A stretch of 63,346 nucleotides of DNA from Lactiplantibacillus garii (GTDB lineage Bacteria > Bacillota > Bacilli > Lactobacillales > Lactobacillaceae): NCBI RefSeq assembly GCF_003885105.1, contig NZ_QWZQ01000015.1, forward strand, positions 1 to 63,346, read 5' to 3'. The position numbers were made by a program, and so were the translations under genes. The notes under the pieces were generated by a model. That model saw nothing but the letters and a program-made list of their open reading frames with translations. It did not search any database and was not told where the DNA came from. The stretch's first letter is position 1. Every line of letters begins with the position of its first letter. Of this stretch, positions 32,975-41,511 are shown in pieces.

Positions 32975-33607
32975 CTAGTTTAAACGGGATTCCTGCAAAT
33001 AGTCAGCTAAAACTTCGAGATCCCGGTTCACCACCGGTAAAAACTTTTTAAAACGTTTTGAGTACGACGGGTGGTACAGCGGAAAAATGGGGTAAGTCGT
33101 GGCCGTTGTTTCAAAACGCCCCTGGCCCGCATTCCAGCATCGCACCGGCAATTTCAATAATTGCCCATGCACGGCACTGATTTTAAACTTACTTCCCAGC
33201 AACCGTTGCAACCCAGTATTGCCCAACGGTACCAACAACCGACCCTTTAGTTCGGCCAATTCCGCATCCAGTAACGGAGCACTGGCTTCAACTTCCACCC
33301 GGCTTGGCCGGCGATCCCGCTTTTGCCCACTCTTACCCACGCGGTAAGGCCGGGAACGCACGGCACCGGTCAAATAAACTTGCGCACGGGTGAGGTCAAG
33401 TTGCGTTAACCAGCGGTCTAACTCGATTCCAGCCGGTCCCTGAAAGGGGTGCCCAACCCGGGCCTCCGTACGACCGGGCGCTTCTGAGACCATAACTAGG
33501 ACCGGGTTACGGCTACCCTCACCGGGAACGAAACCCTCCAACTGATCAAACTTTGTTAACAGTGACCGTCCATACGCCTGCTGTTCGGCCGTTAATAACG
33601 TTGCCAC
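32975..33607 (-). CDS. Uracil-DNA glycosylase superfamily protein, family-4-like but without Fe-S cysteines
   Basis: 210 residues. The N-terminal catalytic motif SEAPG (41-45, as GEAPG in family 4), then PFQGPAGIELD, and the C-terminal loop motif LYHPSY near 178-183 are clear. Family-4 (UdgA) enzymes carry four cysteines for a [4Fe-4S] cluster; only Cys157 is present here, so the cluster is lost. Uracil removal is likely but not certain. GTG 33607 is preferred over the longer frame (33661) since GGAGG lies 8 nt upstream. Monocistronic. Confidence 0.85.
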   Translation of the reverse strand: MATLLTAEQQAYGRSLLTKFDQLEGFVPGEGSRNPVLVMVSEAPGRTEARVGHPFQGPAGIELDRWLTQLDLTRAQVYLTGAVRSRPYRVGKSGQKRDRRPSRVEVEASAPLLDAELAELKGRLLVPLGNTGLQRLLGSKFKISAVHGQLLKLPVRCWNAGQGRFETTATTYPIFPLYHPSYSKRFKKFLPVVNRDLEVLADYLQESRLN

Positions 33608-33689
33608 GCAAACCACCTCCGTTTTAATTATCCACTTCATTCTACCAAAAAAGGCCACCAACTTCCGTTGAGCAGCCGTTAAACATTAT

Positions 33690-34607
33690 TTAAGCACTCT
33701 CCGGATCACTCCGAAAACGTTGCAAAATGTAAATTGCAATAATCACCAGTACTGAGCCCAAGATTTCAACCCAACTAACCTTTAAGCCTAAGAAAATAAT
33801 ACTTAGGATAAACGTCACGACCGGTTGAACGGCGTCTACGATGCTCACCACCGCGGACGGCGCGTACTGCAAGCTGTGCAACAGGGACCCAAACGCGAAG
33901 ATGGTCCCAATCAATACGATTGCCCCGATGGAAATCACTAAGGTTGGCGTAATCTTAGGGGCACCTACCCAGATTGGGTGGTATAAATTGAATAACACTC
34001 CCGCAATTAGGGTCCCCCATCCCAGGATGACGACCGGCGAGTTTTGCGCCACAATGTTACGCGGCAGAACCACGTACAACGCGGCGGTCACCCCGGCAAG
34101 GATCCCCCACACGAGGGCGTCCATGGGAATGGCCAATTCGTGAATATTTCCCTTAGTTATGGCGAGAAAAACCCCTAGTAGTGAGATACTAAACGCAATC
34201 AAGTCGGTTCGTAACGGCAATTCTCGCTTAAACACTAGGGTTCCCAGAACGATAAATAACGGACTCAAATATTGTAAAATAGTGGCCGCCGCCGCGGTCC
34301 CCTTCTCAATACTCACGTAAAAGGTGTACATATTCGCCATTAATCCGAGGGTCGCGTAAGCTACTAACTGGCCCACCGCCGCCCACGATTTAAAAACGTT
34401 AAAGATCTTAGTTCCCTGCTGAATAAACCCAATGGTTAACAAGATAATCCCGGCAGATAACGTCCGCACGGATAAAAACCAGTCGGCCGGAATCGCTTGG
34501 TTCTGTGACACAAACTGCATCACCGTACCTGAAATTCCCCATAACGTCGAGGCCAGCATGGCCCACATGATGCCCTTCATGTAACGGCTAGTTGTAATAT
34601 TTTTCAA
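33690..34607 (-). CDS. EamA/DMT-family transporter
   Basis: 305 residues with ten predicted membrane segments made of two EamA repeats (residues ~10-145 and ~160-295). Landmarks are WAMLASTLWGISG at the start and QYLSPLFIVLGTLVFKRELP in the middle, then VSIVDAVQPVVTFILSIIFLG. Drug/metabolite superfamily members export amino acids, nucleotides or similar; substrate unknown. Start TTG 34607, with GGGG about 10 nt upstream; an ATG nine codons later is possible. Monocistronic. Confidence 0.87.
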   Translation of the reverse strand: MKNITTSRYMKGIMWAMLASTLWGISGTVMQFVSQNQAIPADWFLSVRTLSAGIILLTIGFIQQGTKIFNVFKSWAAVGQLVAYATLGLMANMYTFYVSIEKGTAAAATILQYLSPLFIVLGTLVFKRELPLRTDLIAFSISLLGVFLAITKGNIHELAIPMDALVWGILAGVTAALYVVLPRNIVAQNSPVVILGWGTLIAGVLFNLYHPIWVGAPKITPTLVISIGAIVLIGTIFAFGSLLHSLQYAPSAVVSIVDAVQPVVTFILSIIFLGLKVSWVEILGSVLVIIAIYILQRFRSDPESA

Positions 34608-34697
34608 ATCTTCATTACCCCAATTTAATTGATGGCAATATTATACCGGGGCACAATTAAAACTCAGTGATAATTTCATGCTAATTTTACATATAAT

Positions 34698-34733
34698 AAA
34701 AATGACAGCGGCAACTACCGTTTGTCATTTTTA
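34698..34733 (-). terminator. Terminator of the VIT operon
   Basis: AAAAATGACA / TGTCATTTTT stem with a 15-base loop just after the minus-strand gene ending at 34756. Confidence 0.85.
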
Positions 34734-34755
34734 TTGATTCGTTAATATTCATCTA

Positions 34756-35454
34756 TTAGAATAATTTCCCGACGTAGAAGTGAATAAACATCGTAATGAT
34801 TCCGACAATCACGTTCCGAATCACGGCGGTCTTAACGTTACCCTTGCCGAGGACGGCTGATAAGTAACCGGTCAAAGCCACCGCAACCGAGACCGCAATG
34901 ATGGTTGCCGGCCACTGCAACCCCTTGGGCGCAAAGGTCATCGCAACTAGTGGGAAGACCCCGCCGGCCGACGCTGAAAACAATGATGCGAAAGCGGCGT
35001 CCCACGGATTCATGTAATGTCCCAATTCCATATCATACTTCACGCTAACGACCGTCTCCAACGGCTTCTTAGACAGCAGGTCCTTCGCAATTTCCAGTGA
35101 CGTGGCTTCGGTGACCCCCAAAGTCATGTAATGCCGCTGGACCGCTGCTAGCTCCCCGGCAAAATCAGTTTTTAATAGTTGCCGTTCCTTTTCAACGACC
35201 GCTTTTTCAGTATCCTTCTGCGTACTGACCGACGCGTACTCCCCCGACGCCATCGAAAAAGCGCACGCTAATAAGTCGGATAGACCGGCAATAAAAATGG
35301 TGAACTGGTTAGTCGTGGCGGCCGCAACACTAAACAGCACCCCAACAACGGTTAAAATGCCGTCATTGGAACCGAGTACCCCGGCCCGCAGTGAGTTTAA
35401 TTTTTCGTCCATCGTTTGTTTGGACTTTTTTGGCTTTGCCTTTAAAATTTGCAT
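34756..35454 (-). CDS. VIT1/CCC1-family metal transporter, second of a pair
   Basis: 232 residues, five membrane segments, with the family start LRAGVLGSNDGILTVVGVLFSVAAAT and the MASGEYASVSTQKDTEK motif after segment 2, then a cytoplasmic helical domain with the metal-binding-type Glu residues (KAVVEKERQ, DFAGELAAV). VIT/CCC1 proteins move Fe(II) or Mn(II). Encoded 26 bases after its paralogue; RBS AAGGGGAG. Being tandem paralogues they may form a hetero-dimer. Control by the Fur-type box at 36182-36196 is inferred from position. Confidence 0.92.
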   Translation of the reverse strand: MQILKAKPKKSKQTMDEKLNSLRAGVLGSNDGILTVVGVLFSVAAATTNQFTIFIAGLSDLLACAFSMASGEYASVSTQKDTEKAVVEKERQLLKTDFAGELAAVQRHYMTLGVTEATSLEIAKDLLSKKPLETVVSVKYDMELGHYMNPWDAAFASLFSASAGGVFPLVAMTFAPKGLQWPATIIAVSVAVALTGYLSAVLGKGNVKTAVIRNVIVGIITMFIHFYVGKLF

Positions 35455-35480
35455 AATTTCGCTCCCCTTGACCTAATTAA

Positions 35481-36158
35481 TCAGGCGAATAGGTGCCCAA
35501 TAAAGTACGTGACCACCATCGTTAGTAACCCGGAGACCACGTTACGGAAGACTCCGTGAACCCGGTTAGCGTTCCCCAGAATTGCGGCCACGTACCCCGT
35601 AATGGCCAGCGCAACGGCCACCGCGATCACCGTCGCCACCACTTTAACTTGCGGTGGGAAGAACGTAATGGAAACCAACGGTAAAATTGACCCGGTCGGA
35701 AACGAGATCATCGACGCAATGCCGGCAGCGTACGGACTAATGAACTGACTCGGATTAAACCCATAGCGTTCACGGACCGTGGTGACCAACGCGTCCTCGT
35801 TCATCATTTCCCGCGTCGCTTTTCGCGCCAACGGTTCACTGATGCCCCGTTGCACATACTTTTGGGCAACCCAGTCGGCTTCACCGCCATAGTTATCTTT
35901 TAACGCCTGTTTTTGATGGGTAATCGCCATTTTTTGTGAATCTTTTTGCGTGTTGACGGAAACGTACTCCCCCATAGCCATTGAAATCGTGCCGGCCAGC
36001 ATGCCCGCTAACCCGGAAATCAAAATTGAGAAACTATCGGTAGTCGCACCGGCAACCCCCACAACAATTCCGGCAACCGATAAGATCCCGTCGTTGGCTC
36101 CCATGACACTCGCACGTAAAATGTTGACCCGTTGCGCCAAAGTCATTTTCTTTTTCAT
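35481..36158 (-). CDS. VIT1/CCC1-family metal transporter, first of a pair
   Basis: 225 residues, same fold and motifs as the downstream paralogue: LRASVMGANDGILSVAGIVVGVAGAT, MAMGEYVSVNTQKDSQK and the helical region with ERYGFNPSQFISPY. The paralogues differ throughout, so the duplication is not recent. Start ATG 36158 follows CGGAGGCGGCACT. The upstream promoter has a TATAAT at 36207-36212 (minus strand) and a Fur/PerR-type box right after it, which suggests metal-dependent repression, though iron detoxification should normally be induced by metal, so the direction is open. Confidence 0.92.
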   Translation of the reverse strand: MKKKMTLAQRVNILRASVMGANDGILSVAGIVVGVAGATTDSFSILISGLAGMLAGTISMAMGEYVSVNTQKDSQKMAITHQKQALKDNYGGEADWVAQKYVQRGISEPLARKATREMMNEDALVTTVRERYGFNPSQFISPYAAGIASMISFPTGSILPLVSITFFPPQVKVVATVIAVAVALAITGYVAAILGNANRVHGVFRNVVSGLLTMVVTYFIGHLFA

Positions 36159-36181
36159 TTAGTGCCGCCTCCGTAACTACT

Positions 36182-36212
36182 TTATAATCATTCTCACCTA
36201 GTAGATATTATA
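36182..36212 (-). promoter_or_regulatory. VIT-operon promoter with Fur/PerR-type box
   Basis: TTATAATCATTCTCA (36182-36196), a 7-1-7 near-palindrome, sits just downstream of a TATAAT (36207-36212 on the minus strand) with a CTTGCA -35 about 16 bases before it. The box is the near-twin of the one at 13582-13596. Confidence 0.65.
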
Positions 36213-36390
36213 TCTTTTTGAATTTAATTGCAAGCGTCATTTTAAATTAGCATGCAATTAAAGTTATGTTTCCCTAAACTCCAAACTAGTGTAACATCAA
36301 ATCCGGTTTAATGTTAGTCCAACTAAATTGAATCATCAGTGAATTTATCAACCGTCACGCGTTGGTGGGCGGTCCGCTACCACCGCAAAA

Positions 36391-36432
36391 AAAGAACTGA
36401 CATCTCAACATAAATTGAGTCATCAGTTCTTT
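36391..36432 (-). terminator. Shared-core terminator variant (TCTCAA/TTGAGT)
   Basis: AAAGAACTGA(C)ATCTCAA / TTGAGT(C)ATCAGTTCTTT, ending the choloylglycine hydrolase gene. The core is a diverged form of ATTACTCA/TGAGTAAT. The 36213-36390 stretch holds no gene. Confidence 0.85.
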
Positions 36433-36467
36433 CCAAAGCCAAATTTCGGCACGTTAGTTATTTTGAT

Positions 36468-37454
36468 TTAATTAACGGCGTTAAACCGTTGGGTCGCGTT
36501 TAGCGCAAATTCCGTTGGTTGCGCCGCGTTCATCAGATCAGCCGTTAACGCTACCCGCGTAATGGTCTGATCTTCGTAGGGTTGCATGTAAAACGCGGGT
36601 TCGTGCATACTCATGTACGACCGGTACTGGGTATAATCCGCAGCACCATCCGCCTTAATTTTAACCCCCTTAGGGATCTCAACCGAGTTTAACATGTGTG
36701 ACAACGCGTTGACCGCTTCGGCGTCAGTGGCCACCGCATCGGTATGTTGACGCATAAAGACGGTCCGCACAAACCGCGAGACCGACGTATAGTCACCCGG
36801 CATCCCTAGCGCACCGGAACCAGGACCAATGGCACTAACCTTTAAATCACCGTACTGCCGGTCTGGGTGGGGCGTCGGTTGTAGGGCCACGTAATTACTG
36901 AGATTTTTTAAATGCCAGTTAAAGTCGGGCGTATTCGTCATAACCCCCACCGGGTTCTTCATATAATGCATCCCGTCCGCTTCCCGTTCCAGAACGTAGG
37001 TGGCACCGCTTTGGTCGCTAACGATCCAGTGTAGCGGGACCACAATGTTTAATAGTGGTGCGGCGGCTTCCATAATGTTTAGGTCCGTCAACCGCTCACC
37101 CAGTTCTTGGGTACTAGAAACGTTGCCTAAGATCCACATCAAAACTTCGTGGGGAGCTAAATTAACTTTCCCGGCAGCGGCTTGATCAGCGTAGTGTGCC
37201 TGTCCCGCAAAGTACAGGGCGGCCGCACTGACCCCGTGTTCGTTGACCCCGTCGATCAAAGTGTAGCCGTTTAGATCCCGGCCAGCACCAACGAAGCTGT
37301 AGGGCGCGTCAAATCCCGCCTCATCCACCACGCTGGTAAAGTGGTGGTGCCGCGGAATCACAACGGGCCGGCCGCCAAGTTCAAAGCCAAAGTCCATAGT
37401 CCGGGCTAAAAATTGATCACCCGTCGTTGTTGCATAAGTTAAACTAGTACACAT
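36468..37454 (-). CDS. Choloylglycine hydrolase family (bile salt hydrolase/penicillin V acylase-like)
   Basis: 328 residues. Ntn-hydrolase whose nucleophile Cys2 follows the initiator Met (MCTSLTY), freed by Met removal. Other active-site-type residues: R and D in FLARTMDFGF, N in GVNEHGV, N in VMTNTPDFNWHL, R in SRFVRTVF. LARTMDF resembles the penicillin V acylase branch rather than classical BSH, so bile-salt activity is uncertain. ATG 37454 is chosen over GTG 37463 because Cys must be residue 2; GAGGA lies upstream. It has its own promoter region and terminator. Confidence 0.9.
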   Translation of the reverse strand: MCTSLTYATTTGDQFLARTMDFGFELGGRPVVIPRHHHFTSVVDEAGFDAPYSFVGAGRDLNGYTLIDGVNEHGVSAAALYFAGQAHYADQAAAGKVNLAPHEVLMWILGNVSSTQELGERLTDLNIMEAAAPLLNIVVPLHWIVSDQSGATYVLEREADGMHYMKNPVGVMTNTPDFNWHLKNLSNYVALQPTPHPDRQYGDLKVSAIGPGSGALGMPGDYTSVSRFVRTVFMRQHTDAVATDAEAVNALSHMLNSVEIPKGVKIKADGAADYTQYRSYMSMHEPAFYMQPYEDQTITRVALTADLMNAAQPTEFALNATQRFNAVN

Positions 37455-37580
37455 CGCTCTCACATCCTCAGATAAATTACTCCTATTTTAGCACCTAAAG
37501 TTGGTAAAAAACCGCTTTCGTTGAAATAATTTACTTGCATCAGTTTATTCTTAGAATCACAGTTTACTTGGAAACCAACT

Positions 37581-37637
37581 AAAAAACCGCCGTTAGCCTT
37601 CCAGCACGCGGCCGTTCACTAACGACGGTTCGGTTTT
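37581..37637 (-). terminator. copB terminator
   Basis: On the minus strand CCGTCGTTAG / CTAACGGCGG followed by TTTTTT, right after the copB stop. Confidence 0.88.
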
Positions 37638-37639
37638 AA

Positions 37640-39694
37640 TTAATTTTTGAGGCGTAACGTCATGGCGTTAATCGCTACGATGACGGTACTTAGTGACATA
37701 ACGACCGCCCCGACCATCGGATTCAATAGAAACCCGATTGGTGCGAGTACGCCCGCGGCCAGCGGAATGGTGATGACGTTGTAACCAGCACCCCACCAGA
37801 GATTCTGAGTCATTTTACGGGTCGTTTGCCGGGCCAGAGCTAAAAAGTCCACAACGTCGTCAGGATTACTCTTAACCAGTACCACGTCGGCCGAATCAAT
37901 GGCGACGTCGGTCCCGGAACCAATCGCCACACCGATATCAGCCTGTGCTAAACTCGGTGCGTCGTTGACCCCGTCACCGATCATCATCACGTGACCGCCA
38001 TCGTCTTGGTACCGTTTAACTAGCTTGGCCTTATCCTCTGGCAACAAACTAGCGTGCACCGCAGTAATTCCGAGCTGGTCAGCAACGACTTGGGCACTCT
38101 GTGGGTTATCCCCAGTCAGCATTACCGGCGTAATGTTTTGGGCCTTGAGTTGCGCAATCAGGTGCTTAGATTCTGGCTTAATTTGGTCACCCTGGGCAAC
38201 GTACCCCAGCACTTGGCCATCCGCCACTAAGTAACTGACTGAGTTGCCAGCCCCCGCTAACCGCTCAAAAACGGCCCGGTCGTAGGTCAATTTTTCACGG
38301 TCCAGGTAAGCGGCCGAAACAATTTGGTAAGTCGTCCCGTCAATTTGTCCACTCAGGCCAACCCCGGTAATTTGATGACTATCCGTGACGGGAATTAATG
38401 TCAGCCGGTGCGCCTTAGCCGCGGTCAAAATTCCCACGGCTAACGGGTGACTCGACCCCGTTTCCAAACTAGCCATTAAGCGTAAAATGTCGTTAGCTTG
38501 AAATTGGTCACGGCTGCTCTGATAATCAGCGACCTTAAAGTTACCGGCCGTTAACGTCCCGGTTTTATCCATTAGAGCGTAATTTAATTGATTGACCCGT
38601 TCCATCGCGTCCCGGTTGCGAATGAGTAAGCCGTGACCGGCCGCGATCGCCGTACTCCGCGCAACCACCAGCGGAATGGCCAGTCCTAAGGCGTGGGGAC
38701 AAGCGATGACTAGCACCGTGACCGCAATTGATAAGGCTAACGCAAGGTTACCAACTAATAACCAGGTGACAAACGCCACGATAGCAACGGTCAACGCCGC
38801 GTAAAACAGGTAACCGGCAACCCGGTCAGCCATGTTTTCCTGCGATGATTTGGCCGCCTGGGCGTCACTGACCAACTGCATCACTTGGGCTAGATAGCCG
38901 TTTTCCCCCGTTCCGGTAACGGTCATTTCAAAAGTCCCCTCACCGTTGACGGAACCACCGACAACTTGGTCCTTCACCTGTTTTTCAACTAAGCGGGCTT
39001 CACCGGTGACCATTGCTTCATTAACGCTGGTTGCCCCGCTAACGATTTGGCCGTCCGCCGGAATCTTTTCGCCGGCCCGAACCTGGACGTGATCCCCGTT
39101 AATGAGTTGGGCAATCGCAACGTCTTGAACGTCGCCATTGATGAGTTTGTGTGCGGTACTTGGCAATAGTTTAGCCAAATTATCGACCGCGGAACCCGCA
39201 CTCATGACGGTGTTCATTTCGATCCAGTGCCCTAGCAACATAATGTCGATCAAGGTAGCGAGTTCCCAGAAAAAGTCGGTCACCATTGGGGTAACGTGCA
39301 GGACGTCGTTTGCAATCACCGCGTAAATGCTATAAACGTACGCAACGCTGATCCCCATCGCAATCAAAGTCATCATCGCCGGTTTGCGGTTGGCCAGTTC
39401 ACCCTTAGCACCACTGAAGAATGGCTGCCCACCATAAATGAAGAGCACCGTCCCTAAAATCGCAACTAGGTAATCGGACCACGGCTGAAACGTGATTTGA
39501 AAAGGTAACCGCATCCCCATCATGGGACTCATGATAATAATTGGCAGGGTCAAAACCAACGAGACCCAAAACTTCAGCTTCAAGTTCCCCATGTGCATCA
39601 TCTGACCGTTACCCATGTCCATATCGTTCATATCCATCTTATGATTTGCTACCATGCCATCCATCGACATGTGATCCATCTTATCCATTTTCAT
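37640..39694 (-). CDS. copB: Copper-exporting P-type ATPase, CopB type (P1B-3)
   Basis: 684 residues. The N-terminus is Met/His-rich (MDHMSMDGM, HKMDMNDMDMG) as in CopB. Membrane motif is CPH (VIACPHALGLA), the P1B-3 mark; phosphorylation site DKTGT, actuator TGEA, hinge GDGVNDAP, HP motif SSHPLA. Exports Cu(I) or Cu(II)/Ag. Start follows AAAGGAGG. Its promoter carries two CopY boxes. The gene is separate from copY, which has its own promoter and terminator; no copA or copZ lies in the window. Confidence 0.94.
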   Translation of the reverse strand: MKMDKMDHMSMDGMVANHKMDMNDMDMGNGQMMHMGNLKLKFWVSLVLTLPIIIMSPMMGMRLPFQITFQPWSDYLVAILGTVLFIYGGQPFFSGAKGELANRKPAMMTLIAMGISVAYVYSIYAVIANDVLHVTPMVTDFFWELATLIDIMLLGHWIEMNTVMSAGSAVDNLAKLLPSTAHKLINGDVQDVAIAQLINGDHVQVRAGEKIPADGQIVSGATSVNEAMVTGEARLVEKQVKDQVVGGSVNGEGTFEMTVTGTGENGYLAQVMQLVSDAQAAKSSQENMADRVAGYLFYAALTVAIVAFVTWLLVGNLALALSIAVTVLVIACPHALGLAIPLVVARSTAIAAGHGLLIRNRDAMERVNQLNYALMDKTGTLTAGNFKVADYQSSRDQFQANDILRLMASLETGSSHPLAVGILTAAKAHRLTLIPVTDSHQITGVGLSGQIDGTTYQIVSAAYLDREKLTYDRAVFERLAGAGNSVSYLVADGQVLGYVAQGDQIKPESKHLIAQLKAQNITPVMLTGDNPQSAQVVADQLGITAVHASLLPEDKAKLVKRYQDDGGHVMMIGDGVNDAPSLAQADIGVAIGSGTDVAIDSADVVLVKSNPDDVVDFLALARQTTRKMTQNLWWGAGYNVITIPLAAGVLAPIGFLLNPMVGAVVMSLSTVIVAINAMTLRLKN

Positions 39695-39721
39695 CAGGAT
39701 GACCTCCTTTGCCGTTTTGTT

Positions 39722-39780
39722 TACATTTGTAATTTATGGTTATAGTTTACAATCGTAAACGTTAGAAGTCAAGCGTTTAA
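39722..39780 (-). promoter_or_regulatory. copB promoter with two cop boxes
   Basis: TACATTTGTA at 39722-39731 is a perfect TACANNTGTA cop box; TACAATCGTA at 39748-39757 is a one-base variant. On the minus strand TTGACT-N17-TAAACT forms the promoter, with the variant box overlapping the -10. Confidence 0.88.
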
Positions 39781-39814
39781 ATTGTTTTTTACCGGGATCC
39801 CGTAAAAATAGGCA

Positions 39815-39859
39815 TCAAAAAAGCCGGTGCCCCGCGGAGGTTTCACGCTCCGTGGGCAT
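39815..39859 (-). terminator. copY terminator
   Basis: On the minus strand GCCCACGGAG / CTCCGCGGGGC followed by ACCGGCTTTTTT. Confidence 0.88.
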
Positions 39860-39928
39860 CAGCTGACGTTAGTGGCCACTCAATTATCAAATTAATGGTT
39901 ATTTTTTAACTGACCGAACGGGCTGTTT

Positions 39929-40357
39929 TTAACAATTTTCACCGGGCACACAGTCACAGTCGACCATGGCCGGTGCCGTCTTAGCCTTTTCGGTCAGAAC
40001 TCGTTGCATCTCAGCAATGTCTTGCTGGCTGAGCGTTAAGTTCTTAACCACGTCCGTCAACGTTTGACCAACCCGCATTTGGCACAGGTGACTGAACAAC
40101 GTGTTCACCGCTTCGTCCATTGATGGTTGTTCCTGCACCGTTGGGTAGTAGGTAAAGGCCCGGCCGTTTTTTTCTGCTCGCAAGGCGCCCTTCTTAATCA
40201 AGCGTCCCAGCAAAGTCTTAACGGTGGCCGTCTTCCAACCCATCTTTTCAGCCATAATTGATGACATTTGACTACTCGTAACGTTTCCTAAGGTCCAAGC
40301 GACCCGCATGACTTCCCATTCCGCATCGCTAATGTCAATTTTGGTTTGAGTTTCCAT
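39929..40357 (-). CDS. copY: CopY copper-responsive repressor
   Basis: 142 residues. N-terminal winged helix (ISDAEWEVMRVAWTLGNVTSSQ, GWKTATVKTLLGRLIKKG) of the BlaI/MecI/CopY family, and a C-terminal metal site DCDCVPGENC (CxCx4C) where Cu(I) displaces Zn and releases DNA. ATG 40357 is taken over GTG 40369. Its promoter repeats the copB arrangement with one cop box, so it represses itself and copB in trans across the terminator. Confidence 0.94.
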   Translation of the reverse strand: METQTKIDISDAEWEVMRVAWTLGNVTSSQMSSIMAEKMGWKTATVKTLLGRLIKKGALRAEKNGRAFTYYPTVQEQPSMDEAVNTLFSHLCQMRVGQTLTDVVKNLTLSQQDIAEMQRVLTEKAKTAPAMVDCDCVPGENC

Positions 40358-40396
40358 TGGTTGCGCCACCCTTCTTAAATTATTTTAAATATAGTT

Positions 40397-40430
40397 TACA
40401 ATCGTAAACATAAAAAAGCAACTAATTTCT
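40397..40430 (-). promoter_or_regulatory. copY promoter with cop box
   Basis: TACAATCGTA at 40397-40406, in the same 20-base context (TATAGTTTACAATCGTAAAC) as in the copB promoter, over the -10 of TTGCTT-N17-TAAACT. Confidence 0.85.
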
Positions 40431-40561
40431 TTGTACCGCATTGAAGTATTAAAAAAATAATATAAACAGCTATAAAGTCGTTAACTTATTAGGATAATTA
40501 TCAAACCAAGTTATTCAACTGATTACATTGTTTCGCGTAATCAGCAATTAAGTGATGAAAA

Positions 40562-40837
40562 TTAAGCGACCGAGTGTACGAACTGGCTCAGTAACGTCGT
40601 TAGCTTGCTAACCGTTGCCGGGTAAGTAGCGGGGTGTTGTAAAACGTAACTCGCAACTTTGCTTTGATAAAGGACGGTCGTAGCGGACTGACCATTAGTT
40701 TGCAGCAGGGTTCGGCGAAATTCATTAAGAAGTTGTTGAAGGCCCGCTTGGACGGGGTCGGCTTGATCAAGTGTTAAGGCCGCCCGACTAATGGCGTCTA
40801 AAACTTGGGTTTGTGTGATTTTTGATTGTGCTGACAT
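40562..40837 (-). CDS. Small helical protein, bacteriocin-immunity-like
   Basis: 91 residues forming an antiparallel helical bundle by composition (AGLQQLLNEFRRTLLQTNG, ATYPATVSKLTTLLSQFV), which resembles the EntA_Immun-type immunity proteins for class II bacteriocins in length and pattern. There is no bacteriocin gene or ABC exporter nearby, so it is at best an orphan immunity gene. ATG 40837 follows GGGGGAACC. Confidence in function is low. Confidence 0.5.
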   Translation of the reverse strand: MSAQSKITQTQVLDAISRAALTLDQADPVQAGLQQLLNEFRRTLLQTNGQSATTVLYQSKVASYVLQHPATYPATVSKLTTLLSQFVHSVA

Positions 40838-40979
40838 CTTGGTTCCCCCACTTGTTAGAATAGTTATTAGTATACACCGTTATCGGTCCTGCACCGTGCT
40901 TTTTTCCCCGGAAATTGTTCCGTTGGTCAAAGTATGTTAGGATAGTTCATTACATTAACAAGGAAGCGGTGAGTCAACG

Positions 40980-41396
40980 ATGAAACCTAATTCTAAAATG
41001 GTACGCCGGTTACAAACCTTTATGCGTGGCCGTTACGGGCAAAACGACACCCTCAACCGGTTTTTAACCAACCTAGCCCTACTACTCGTGATTATTAGTT
41101 TCTTTATTCGTTCCGGTTGGTTAGTCTTAATCGCCGTGTTGCTCATTGTACTGAGCTACTGGCGGCTGTTTTCCAAGAAAATCTACCAACAAGTCGCGAT
41201 CAACCGGAGCTTTCAACGGTTATGGCGGCCCCTTACCCGCCCGTTTTCCCGGTTAAAGTACCAGCTAACACAACACTGGCACTACCGCTTTTTTTCCTGT
41301 GAACAGTGCCAGCAACGCATCCGGATCCCGAAACATCACGGCCGCGTTCGCATCACCTGTCCAAAGTGTGGGCACCAGTTCGAAGCCCGGACTTAG
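40980..41396 (+). CDS. Membrane protein with C-terminal zinc ribbon
   Basis: 138 residues. Two membrane segments (residues ~24-39, ~42-62), a basic middle region, then a zinc ribbon at the C-terminus: CEQC ... CPKC (CxxC-x17-CxxC, residues ~104-131). Such short zinc-ribbon membrane proteins (rhomboid-neighbour or YhfK-like in other taxa) have no set function. The start ATG follows AAGGAAGCGG. It precedes an MFS pump gene by 115 bases but with its own promoter probably present there. Confidence 0.7.
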   Translation: MKPNSKMVRRLQTFMRGRYGQNDTLNRFLTNLALLLVIISFFIRSGWLVLIAVLLIVLSYWRLFSKKIYQQVAINRSFQRLWRPLTRPFSRLKYQLTQHWHYRFFSCEQCQQRIRIPKHHGRVRITCPKCGHQFEART

Positions 41397-41511
41397 TCTC
41401 AAATTTCAGAAACCCCTAAAAGTTTTTTCAGAAATCACTTACGAAGCGCGCTTTTTTCTGTTACAGTGACCTATTGTGCTGACTGTACAAACAAAGGAGC
41501 GTTTTTTTATT

